Source: Salinirussus salinus
GTDB taxonomy: Archaea; Halobacteriota; Halobacteria; Halobacteriales; Haloarculaceae
Assembly (NCBI RefSeq): GCF_009831455.1
Contig: NZ_WOWO01000004.1
Location: 620,001-684,000 of the forward strand
Length of the DNA: 64,000 bases
Direction: 5' to 3'
Part shown: positions 57,909-64,000 of the stretch, piece after piece
Numbering within the stretch: the stretch's first letter is position 1
How the letters are laid out: each line of letters begins with the position of its first letter
Notes under the pieces: generated by a model
The model's database searches: none
What the model saw: only the letters and a program-made list of their open reading frames with translations
Told to the model about the DNA's origin: nothing
Position numbers and translations under genes: made by a program

Positions 57909-60644
57909 ATGGCCGGCCCTTCCTCGGCGGACACCGAACACTGGTACTCCACGGGGCTCGGCCAGGTCTACGACGCGCTCGACGCGGACTCCGGGGGACT
58001 CTCGACGGAGGAAGCCACACGCCGGCGTTCCGAACACGGGCCGAACCGGATCCCGAAGGCCAAGCCGACCACTGTGTGGGAGGTCTTCGTCCGTCAGTTC
58101 AAGAACCCGCTCATCTACATCCTCGGTCTCGCTGCAGTCGTCTCCTTCGCCATCGGCGAGGGGACTGACGCCGCGTTCATCGCTGCGGTGTTGCTCGTCA
58201 ACGCGCTGGTCGGGGGTATCCAGGAGTGGCGTGCAGAGCGCAGCAGCCAGGCGCTCCAGCAACTCATCCGAACCCGCGCGACGGTGGTCCGGGACGGGGA
58301 GACGCGCGACGTCGACGGCGAGGACATCGTCCCGGGTGACGTGGTGCTCCTCGAATCGGGGTTCCGCGTCCCGGCGGATATCCGGCTGGTCTCGACACAC
58401 GGCCTGGAGGTCGACGAGTCGGCACTCACCGGCGAGTCAGCCCCCGTCCTGAAAGACGCGGACTGGGAGGGGGACGACCGGACCGTACTCGGTGACCGGG
58501 ACAATATGGCGTACGCGGGCACGGTGGTCAACCGTGGCCGTGGCCGCGGCGTGGTCGTCGAGACCGGTGCCGACACGGTGGTCGGCCGGCTGGCCGAGGA
58601 CGTCACTGCCGTCGAGGGTGGTCAGCCGCCGCTCGTGACCCGCATGGAGCGGTTCACCCGGGCCGTCGGGCTCGTCGTGCTCGTGGCCGCGGCACTCACC
58701 GCGCTCCTCGGCGTTTTCCTCCAGCAGTACGACGCCGTCGAGATGTTCCTGTTCGCCGTCGCACTGGCCGTGTCGGCCATCCCCGAGGGGCTCCCCGTCG
58801 GGATCACCGTCGCGCTGGGTGTCGCCAGCCGGCGCATGGCGACGGTCGGTGTCATCGTCCGTCGGCTGGTAGCCGTCGAGGGGCTGGGCAGCTGTACGAT
58901 GATCGCCTCGGACAAGACCGGGACGCTGACGGCCAACGAGCTGACCGTCACCCGGGTCCAGCTCCCCGGGGGCACCACGCTCGAGGTGACCGGCGAGGGG
59001 TACACACCCGAGGGTGACGTCCTTAGAGATGGACACCCTCCGGAACCGGAGCGTGCGGACGAGCTGTCCCGTCTCGCCCGGGCTTCCGTGCTCTGTAACG
59101 AGGGACACCTCTCCCGGCGCGACGACGGGTGGACGTGGCGCGGTGACCCGACGGACGTCGCGCTGCTCGCGTTCGGTCGCAAGCTCGGATGGTCCCGCCA
59201 GCCGGCGCTCGATGCACACCCACAGACCGGCGAGGTTCCCTTCGAACCGGAGCAGCGGTACGCGGCGACGTTCCACCGGGCGGACGGGGGGACACGGGTA
59301 TTCGTCAAGGGGGCACCCGAGCGCGTTCTGGAGATGTGTACGGACGCGAGCGAGGGGGCGTTCTCACGGTCGGCGCTCGAACAGCGGGCGACCGAGATGG
59401 CCCACGACGGCTACCGCGTGCTCGCCGTCGCCGACGGACGGCTGGAGTCCGAGCCGGGCCAGCTTCCGTCCGAACCTGCCGACCTGACCTTCTTGGGCTT
59501 TCTCGGGATGGTCGACCCGCTTCGCTCCGGCGTCGCGGAGGCGGTCGCGTCGGCACAGCGGGCCGGCATCACGGTCACGATGATCACGGGCGACCATCCG
59601 GAGACGGCACTCGCTATCGCCCGCGAACTCGGGCTCGCCGAGTCGGCAGACGAGGTCACCACCGGGACCGAGCTGATGGACGCCTCGCGGGAGCGGCTCG
59701 CGGAACTCCTCGAGACGACCCGCGTGTTCGCACGCGTCTCGCCCGACCAGAAACTCGAAATCGTCGAGGCCGCCCGGGGCCTCGGGCACTACGTCGCCGT
59801 GACGGGTGACGGCGTCAACGACGCCCCGGCACTCCGCCAGGCGAACATCGGCATCGCCATGGGAAAGATGGGCACGGACGTCGCCCGCGACGCGGCCGAA
59901 CTCGTCATCAGCGACGACAACTTCGCGACGATCGTCGCGGGCATCGAACAGGGACGGGTGGCCTTCGACAACATCCGCAAGGTGATCTTCCTGCTCATCT
60001 CCACCGGTGCCGGCGAAGTGGTGCTCGTCCTGTTGAGCCTCGTAGCCGGCCTGCCGCTGCCGCTGTTACCCGTCCAGATCCTCTGGCTGAATCTCGTCAC
60101 GAACGGGATCCAGGACGTCGCTCTGGCGTTCGAACCGAAGGAGGGAGACGTACTGGACCGTCCGCCGCGCCCGCCGGACGAGCGGGTCTTCAACCGGGTC
60201 ATGGTCGAGCGGACGCTCGTCTCCGCGCTCGTGATCGGCGTGGTCGGGTTCGGGGCCTTCGTCTGGCTGCTCGACCAGGGACTCTCCGAGGCTGCCGCTC
60301 GCAACCACCTGCTGTTACTCGTCGTTCTGTTCGAGGTCGTCAACATCGGGAACGCCCGGTCCGAGACGACCTCGCTGTTCCGGCTGTCGCCGCTTGGGAG
60401 CCCGATACTGCTCGCCGGGACGGCTGCGGCGTTTCTGGTCCACCTCGGGGCGATGTACTTCCCGCCCGCCCAGGCGGTTCTCGGAACGGCACCTGTCGCG
60501 CTGGAACAGTGGCTCATCCTCGGAGCCGTCGCCCTGACCATCGCGGTCGCGGTCGAACTCCACAAACTGAGCTGGAAGATGCGATACCCCCCGCGCTCCG
60601 GGACGGAAGAGCCCCCTTCGAACACTCAGGAGACGGAGGTGTAG
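57909..60644 (+). CDS. P-type cation-transporting ATPase (P2-like)
   Basis: This 911-residue ATPase has the P2 layout: an N-terminal cation-ATPase domain (about 15-75), actuator domain with TGES (174-177), helix-4 PEGLP (292-296), phosphorylation site Asp335 (SDKTGTLT), nucleotide-binding KGAPERV, hinge TGDGVNDAPAL (about 632) and six C-terminal helices. The helix-6 segment NLVTNGIQDVALAFEP differs from the Ca2+-ATPase NLVTDGLPATALGF pattern. Ion specificity is therefore uncertain: Ca2+, Mn2+, Na+ or another cation. It is divergent from an HTH-10 regulator that could control it. Confidence 0.88.
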   Translation: MAGPSSADTEHWYSTGLGQVYDALDADSGGLSTEEATRRRSEHGPNRIPKAKPTTVWEVFVRQFKNPLIYILGLAAVVSFAIGEGTDAAFIAAVLLVNALVGGIQEWRAERSSQALQQLIRTRATVVRDGETRDVDGEDIVPGDVVLLESGFRVPADIRLVSTHGLEVDESALTGESAPVLKDADWEGDDRTVLGDRDNMAYAGTVVNRGRGRGVVVETGADTVVGRLAEDVTAVEGGQPPLVTRMERFTRAVGLVVLVAAALTALLGVFLQQYDAVEMFLFAVALAVSAIPEGLPVGITVALGVASRRMATVGVIVRRLVAVEGLGSCTMIASDKTGTLTANELTVTRVQLPGGTTLEVTGEGYTPEGDVLRDGHPPEPERADELSRLARASVLCNEGHLSRRDDGWTWRGDPTDVALLAFGRKLGWSRQPALDAHPQTGEVPFEPEQRYAATFHRADGGTRVFVKGAPERVLEMCTDASEGAFSRSALEQRATEMAHDGYRVLAVADGRLESEPGQLPSEPADLTFLGFLGMVDPLRSGVAEAVASAQRAGITVTMITGDHPETALAIARELGLAESADEVTTGTELMDASRERLAELLETTRVFARVSPDQKLEIVEAARGLGHYVAVTGDGVNDAPALRQANIGIAMGKMGTDVARDAAELVISDDNFATIVAGIEQGRVAFDNIRKVIFLLISTGAGEVVLVLLSLVAGLPLPLLPVQILWLNLVTNGIQDVALAFEPKEGDVLDRPPRPPDERVFNRVMVERTLVSALVIGVVGFGAFVWLLDQGLSEAAARNHLLLLVVLFEVVNIGNARSETTSLFRLSPLGSPILLAGTAAAFLVHLGAMYFPPAQAVLGTAPVALEQWLILGAVALTIAVAVELHKLSWKMRYPPRSGTEEPPSNTQETEV

Positions 60645-60687
60645 CGGCCGGAGGGGCCAGACCTCTCGCCGGTGTTCTCGGTCCCAG

Positions 60688-60710
60688 AATGCACGCCCGG
60701 AACACTACCG
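60688..60710 (+). repeat. Left copy of 23-bp direct repeat bracketing toxin-antitoxin genes
   Basis: The 23-bp sequence aatgcacgcccggaacacta-ccg matches 61510-61532 at 21 of 23 positions. Part of it forms one arm of the hairpin at 60694-60714. It lies 44 bp after the P-type ATPase stop, to the left of the DUF5615/DUF433 pair. Confidence 0.7.
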
Positions 60711-60714
60711 GGCG
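60694..60714 (+). terminator. Hairpin after the P-type ATPase gene
   Basis: A 7-bp stem, cgcccgg (60694-60700) and ccgggcg (60708-60714) with a 7-nt loop, lies 50 bp after the ATPase stop. A separate perfect palindrome cctactagtagg follows at 60719-60730. No T-tract follows at once, so termination is only plausible. Confidence 0.4.
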
Positions 60715-60789
60715 AGGACCTACTAGTAGGCTCGGTGGAAGTGTCTTGGCTGATTTGAAGATTCAACGTCGTACAATCAGTATCCTCGA

Positions 60790-61134
60790 TCAAACCCACG
60801 GGTCGAGTTCCTCGCGTCCACCGAACGAATCACGATTCTGATACGCGTCGGTCATCGTAATTAGGCCAGCCGCGACCTGATACGCCGGCATCGTATCGTC
60901 GTAGAGGAGAACGACACCAGTATGAGCTCCGGATGGTAACCCACCGAAATCCTTCACGTCGCTCGTCAGGATAATCAGTTCGTGTTCTCGGGCGTACGGT
61001 AAGACGTCCGCCTTGTCATCGGCTCCTTGCCAGAGGGCATCACGGACGTGCTCGGCGTGGATCCCTTCCTTCTCTAAATACGTCGCCATCTTCGGATCGA
61101 TGTTCTCATCGAGAAGAAAGCGCCACCCGCTCAT
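60790..61134 (-). CDS. DUF5615 (PIN-like) toxin
   Basis: This 114-residue protein has the DUF5615 start WRFLLDENIDPKMATYL and the conserved acidic block ILTSDVKDFGG (about 55-65), consistent with the PIN-like RNase fold. Together with the DUF433 gene immediately upstream it forms a type II toxin-antitoxin pair. The gap between the DUF433 stop and this ATG is one base. The region is less GC-rich than its surroundings, which supports recent arrival. Confidence 0.82.
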   Translation of the reverse strand: MSGWRFLLDENIDPKMATYLEKEGIHAEHVRDALWQGADDKADVLPYAREHELIILTSDVKDFGGLPSGAHTGVVLLYDDTMPAYQVAAGLITMTDAYQNRDSFGGREELDPWV

Positions 61135-61135
61135 C

Positions 61136-61429
61136 TCAGGCGGTATCGGGATCGACGCCTTCGGGACGGTCGATCGACTCGCGGAAGTCCGCTATCGCAT
61201 CGTCGCGCTCGTCTTCTACGTCACGCATCTCTCGCGGATGATCGTGATAGTACGCCAGCGCGTGGTACACGTCAGCTACGTCAAGATCGTACCGATCGGC
61301 AACAGCTTCGGGGCTTTCACCGCGTTCTTCGACGAGGGCGTACACCTGGCGGACGCTGACTCGACGGCCTCGAATATGGGGCTCGCTCATCAGCTCGTGT
61401 GCGATCCGCCGGGATTCTCCCTCGGACAT
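61136..61429 (-). CDS. DUF433 antitoxin
   Basis: This 97-residue protein has the DUF433 pattern IRGRRVSVRQVYALVEERGESPEAVADRYDLDVADVYHALAYYHDHP (about 19-64), a helix-turn-helix that usually binds its own promoter and neutralises a DUF5615 toxin. It precedes the toxin gene by one base. The start ATG at 61429 follows an A/T-rich stretch (minus-strand agtatgttttt near 61460). The C-terminal tail is acidic. Confidence 0.85.
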   Translation of the reverse strand: MSEGESRRIAHELMSEPHIRGRRVSVRQVYALVEERGESPEAVADRYDLDVADVYHALAYYHDHPREMRDVEDERDDAIADFRESIDRPEGVDPDTA

Positions 61430-61509
61430 ATCTACACGTTGCTGCTACTCCCGCAAAAACATACTGCTGACTGGGCTGGCGAGAGTTTCCTCTCAGAGAG
61501 TGTCTGTGA

Positions 61510-61532
61510 AATGTACGCCCGGAACACTAACG
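61510..61532 (+). repeat. Right copy of 23-bp direct repeat bracketing toxin-antitoxin genes
   Basis: This copy (aatgtacgcccggaacactaacg) matches 60688-60710 except at two positions. The two copies are in the same orientation, 822 bp apart, and enclose the DUF433/DUF5615 pair and little else. Unlike the left copy, it is not followed by the complementary hairpin arm. Confidence 0.7.
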
Positions 61533-61589
61533 ACCGGCGTCATCCCCGGGCGGTGTGCCGCGTCGGCCGGCTAACCCTCGTGCCGGGCG

Positions 61590-61665
61590 GGGGACGCCGG
61601 TGTGGCGTCCCCGGTTGCCCTGACGGCGCGAGCCGTCCGGGCGGGAGGCACCGCCAGGCGCCTCC
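61590..61665. repeat. Three hairpins downstream of the GGR-family gene
   Basis: In 76 bp lie three inverted repeats: 61590-61598/61604-61612 (9-bp arms), 61622-61627/61632-61637 (6 bp) and 61644-61649/61660-61665 (6 bp). They lie in the 376-bp gap 61430-61805, between the leftward flavoprotein gene end (61806) and the DUF433 start. They may terminate that gene. No RNA gene signature was recognised. Confidence 0.5.
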
Positions 61666-61805
61666 GACTGCCGAGACGGCCGAAACCGCCCCAGCGCGTG
61701 TCGCATGCCTGGGATCACCGTACTGTCATCGCACCCGCGTGGGTGTGCTCGGGCGGGGATTGGGCACGCACCGGGACTTGCCGGCCGAGTGCCTTCAGGC
61801 TGCCG

Positions 61806-63161
61806 CTAGACGGAGTACTCGGACTCCCGGAGCTGGACGTACGCGCCGTCGGCGAAGCGGGCCTTGGTCTTCCGGTAGGTCCGGACCATCCGGATGCCGG
61901 TCAGCCCCGACCGCAGCAGGCTGAGGAGGCTGTACTCCCCGCGGTTGAGCATCGTGTCGGCAGCCTTGAACGCCCGGTCCCAGTCGTCGGGCCCGTAGGG
62001 CTCGACGATGTCCGCGAGCGTGACGTTCCGGAGTACCTCCTCGCCGATGGCTGCCTGCCAGGCGTCGTTGTACCGCCCGAGGTCGTCCTCGGCGGCCAGC
62101 CGCCCGGCGACCCGCCCCGTCCGGACGGCGACGTGGTCACCGCCCTCGTGGAAGGCGGAGGTCGCGCCCATCGCGCCACCGACGACGGCGACGTTCGCGG
62201 CGGTGGGTGACTCGATCGGTCGGGTCGAGGAGATGGGATACGTCTCGGTGCCACCGCGTTTCCCGCGGTCCTCCACCAGCGGGAAGTCATCGATGTCGTA
62301 CCCGGGGTACTCCCGGGCCAGCAGCCGACGGAGGTACTCCGAGCCCCCGGGAATGGCGTCGTCGTCCTCGCGGAGCAGCGCCCACTCCGAGCGCTCGAAC
62401 TCGTCGATGTCCAGCCCGATGGGCATCGTCAGCCCGACCCGGGCGACGCTGTCGTCGTTGGGAAAGACCCACGGGTAGGCGGTGTGGCCGGGCATGTACC
62501 CCCACCAGAACTTCAGCCGGTCGGGCTCGAACAGCTCGGCGGGAAGCCGGCGGTGCTCCTGGTAGGCGATGTGGTTCACCTCCGTCGAGGGCATCCGCTC
62601 GCCCAGCGACGTGTCGAGAAACTGGTTCAGCGCCGGCCCGGTGACCGTCCGCTGTGGGCCGTCGGCGAGCACCAGCGCTCCGGCCTCGACGGTCTCGCCG
62701 CCGGAGAGGTCGAGGGTGTGGGTCGGCCCGTCGGGTCCCGCCAGGTCGGAGTCGACGCCGGTGACGCTGTCCCCGACCCGGTAGGTCGCGCCGGCGGCTT
62801 CGGCCTCTTCCCGGAGCCAGTCGTCGAACCCCGCCCGGTCGAAGGCGAAGCCGAAGTCGGGATACGAGGCATCGAGTCCGGTGTCGTCGATCGAGAGCGT
62901 CTCGGCCGGGCCGATGAAGTCAGCCCCCTCCAGGGTCCGGAGGACGACCTCGTCGGGGACGTCGACGGGCAGGTCCATCAGGTCGACCCAGTAGTCGAGC
63001 ATCCCGGCGGCGTCCGTCGAGTCGGGGCCGAGCCCGTCGCGGTCGGCCCGGGGGACCCCTTTCTCGAGGACGAGCGCGTTCGCGCCGGCCGCGGCGGCGG
63101 CCCAGGCGGCGGACGTTCCCGCGGGCCCGCCGCCGACGATGGCGACGTCGACGCGTTCCAT
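61806..63161 (-). CDS. Geranylgeranyl-reductase-family FAD oxidoreductase
   Basis: This 451-residue flavoprotein has an N-terminal Rossmann FAD motif (VDVAIVGGGPAGTSAAWAA, about 4-22), a middle substrate domain with GYMPGHTAYPWVFPN and the second FAD block VAVVGGAMGATSAFHEGGDHVAV (about 318-340). The family includes the enzymes that saturate isoprenoid chains of archaeal lipids or quinones. The C-terminal 60 residues are basic. ATG 63161 is chosen because the FAD motif follows at once; a GTG two codons upstream is possible. Confidence 0.88.
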   Translation of the reverse strand: MERVDVAIVGGGPAGTSAAWAAAAAGANALVLEKGVPRADRDGLGPDSTDAAGMLDYWVDLMDLPVDVPDEVVLRTLEGADFIGPAETLSIDDTGLDASYPDFGFAFDRAGFDDWLREEAEAAGATYRVGDSVTGVDSDLAGPDGPTHTLDLSGGETVEAGALVLADGPQRTVTGPALNQFLDTSLGERMPSTEVNHIAYQEHRRLPAELFEPDRLKFWWGYMPGHTAYPWVFPNDDSVARVGLTMPIGLDIDEFERSEWALLREDDDAIPGGSEYLRRLLAREYPGYDIDDFPLVEDRGKRGGTETYPISSTRPIESPTAANVAVVGGAMGATSAFHEGGDHVAVRTGRVAGRLAAEDDLGRYNDAWQAAIGEEVLRNVTLADIVEPYGPDDWDRAFKAADTMLNRGEYSLLSLLRSGLTGIRMVRTYRKTKARFADGAYVQLRESEYSV

Positions 63162-63244
63162 ACCCACACGCCGCTCCGTCGGCTATTAAAGCTCCTGTCA
63201 TCGGGCGACGGTACCGCTCGGCACCCGTCGCGGACGGCGGGCGT

Positions 63245-64000
63245 TCAGATGTAGCCGTTCTCCAGCAGGAGTTCGCCGTTCAGCAGCGACGCCCCCGCGG
63301 CCCCGCGGAGCGTGTTGTGGGCGAGACAGTTGAACTGGAGCCCGCCCTCGGTCGCCTGGAGACCGCCGGCGGCGATGGCCATCCCGTTCTCCCGGTCGCG
63401 GTCGAGCCGGGGCTGAGGCCGGTCGGGCTCCTCGAAGACGTGGACAAGCTGGCCGGGCGAGCTGTGCAACCCGAGGGTGGGGTACGACCGCATCGCCTCG
63501 GCGGCCGCCTCTGGCGTCGCCTCCTCCGCGAGGTCGGTCCAGACGTTCTCGAGGTGCCCGTCCAGGGTGGGGATCCGGTTACAGGAGGCGTCGACGCGGG
63601 CGTCGAGCCACTCCACCTCGGCGCCGTCGAACGTGCCGAGTAGCTTGCGGGACTCGGTCTCCATCTTGGCCTCCTCGCCGCCGATGTGAGGGATCGCGTT
63701 GTCGATGATCTCCATCGAGGTGACCCCGGAGTAGCCCGCTCCCGAGACGGCCTGCAGGGTCGATACTGTTACTCGCTCCAGCCCGAACGCCTCCTCCAGG
63801 GCAGCAAGCGGCGGCACCATCGTGATCGTCGAGCAGTTGGGGTTCTTGACGAGCGCGCCGTCCCAGCCCCGGCGGTCGCGCTGGACCTCCAGGAGGTCGA
63901 TGTGGTCGGCGTTGACCTCGGGGATCGTCAGTGGGACGTCCTCGTCGGTCCGGGCGTTCGAGGAGTTCGAGGAGACGACGTAGCCGGCCTCACAGAACGC
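63245..64000 (-). CDS. Aspartate-semialdehyde dehydrogenase (partial, runs off the right edge)
   Basis: The visible 251 codons are the C-terminal part of ASADH, which makes aspartate semialdehyde for lysine, threonine and methionine synthesis. The catalytic Cys is in NPNCSTI (Cys codon 63833-63835), and the dimerisation segment VSTLQAVSGAGYSGV and the LGLHSSPGQLVHVFEEPDRPQPRLD block are clear. The frame is open to position 64000, so the N-terminal NADP-binding part lies outside the window. Upstream context is unknown. Confidence 0.95.
   Translation of the reverse strand, partial: AFCEAGYVVSSNSSNARTDEDVPLTIPEVNADHIDLLEVQRDRRGWDGALVKNPNCSTITMVPPLAALEEAFGLERVTVSTLQAVSGAGYSGVTSMEIIDNAIPHIGGEEAKMETESRKLLGTFDGAEVEWLDARVDASCNRIPTLDGHLENVWTDLAEEATPEAAAEAMRSYPTLGLHSSPGQLVHVFEEPDRPQPRLDRDRENGMAIAAGGLQATEGGLQFNCLAHNTLRGAAGASLLNGELLLENGYI

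Noticed and set aside
61540-61805. Possible structured RNA gene (SRP RNA or RNase P RNA) in the GC-rich gap
   Set aside because: The hairpins do not match the conserved motifs I would expect of SRP or RNase P RNA, and no promoter faces it clearly.
1-64000. tRNA, rRNA and CRISPR arrays
   Set aside because: Reading both strands I saw no cloverleaf with conserved T-arm sequence in intergenic regions, no rRNA segments and no regularly spaced repeats.

Overview
The window comes from a haloarchaeon (class Halobacteria; genus not determined). The proteins are strongly acidic, GC content is very high, and several genes are diagnostic: archaeal Pus10, KEOPS Pcc1, ribosomal proteins uS15 and eS1, a fused NuoCD, Agl23, HalOD1 and bacterio-opsin-activator (HTH-10) regulators, Tat-exported halocyanin lipoproteins, dodecin, and archaeal TATA boxes close to start codons. 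No rRNA, tRNA or CRISPR array was seen. I annotate 62 protein genes; the last one (asd) runs off the right edge.

Layout. 0.35-6.8 kb: a cupredoxin, UppP-type phosphatase, tungsten aldehyde:ferredoxin oxidoreductase, Pus10, RNase HII and a GtrA-like membrane protein. 6.9-10.8 kb: three extended SDR nucleotide-sugar enzymes, the first very close to UDP-sulfoquinovose synthase, with a vapBC module between the second and third. 11-16 kb: five overlapping pilin-like genes and a convergent sixth with a polymer-forming C-terminal half. 16.3-18.8 kb: a translation/replication operon rps15-recJ-like-pcc1-rps3ae in which the RecJ-like protein has lost its catalytic motifs. 18.9-32.4 kb: a 1184-residue PAS/GAF/Bat regulator, a DUF7344-like protein, halocyanin, HEAT-repeat protein, secreted phospholipase-D-like protein, S1-OB-DHH nuclease, a JAMM protease-ribL-PHP operon and a LOV-domain histidine kinase. 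32.5-39.5 kb: aminotransferase, ribH, agl23, a coiled-coil protein, purK and purE.

39.7-44.0 kb: nuoA-B-CD-H-I. This operon stops after nuoI at a hairpin array with a T-tract terminator, so nuoJ-N are not adjacent. 44.3-52.2 kb: MFS exporter, thioesterase, dodecin, HesB/IscA, hisD, membrane DnaJ protein, LLM oxidoreductase, R2-like ligand-binding oxidase (R2lox) and an FMN reductase. 52.2-56.2 kb: a MATE exporter and its TetR repressor, an alkaline-phosphatase-superfamily protein and a second, paralogous TetR. The MATE/TetR promoter and the phosphatase-like promoter share a 31-bp operator element. 56.3-57.6 kb: a HalOD1 protein translationally coupled to a 59-residue protein, and an HTH-10 regulator. 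57.9-64 kb: a P-type ATPase, a DUF433/DUF5615 toxin-antitoxin pair bracketed by a 23-bp direct repeat, a geranylgeranyl-reductase-family flavoprotein and asd.

The strongest leads are the shared TetR operator, the direct-repeat-bracketed toxin-antitoxin pair, the six-gene pilin-like cluster, the truncated nuo operon, and the LOV kinase. All functions are inferred by reading sequence; no database search was run.
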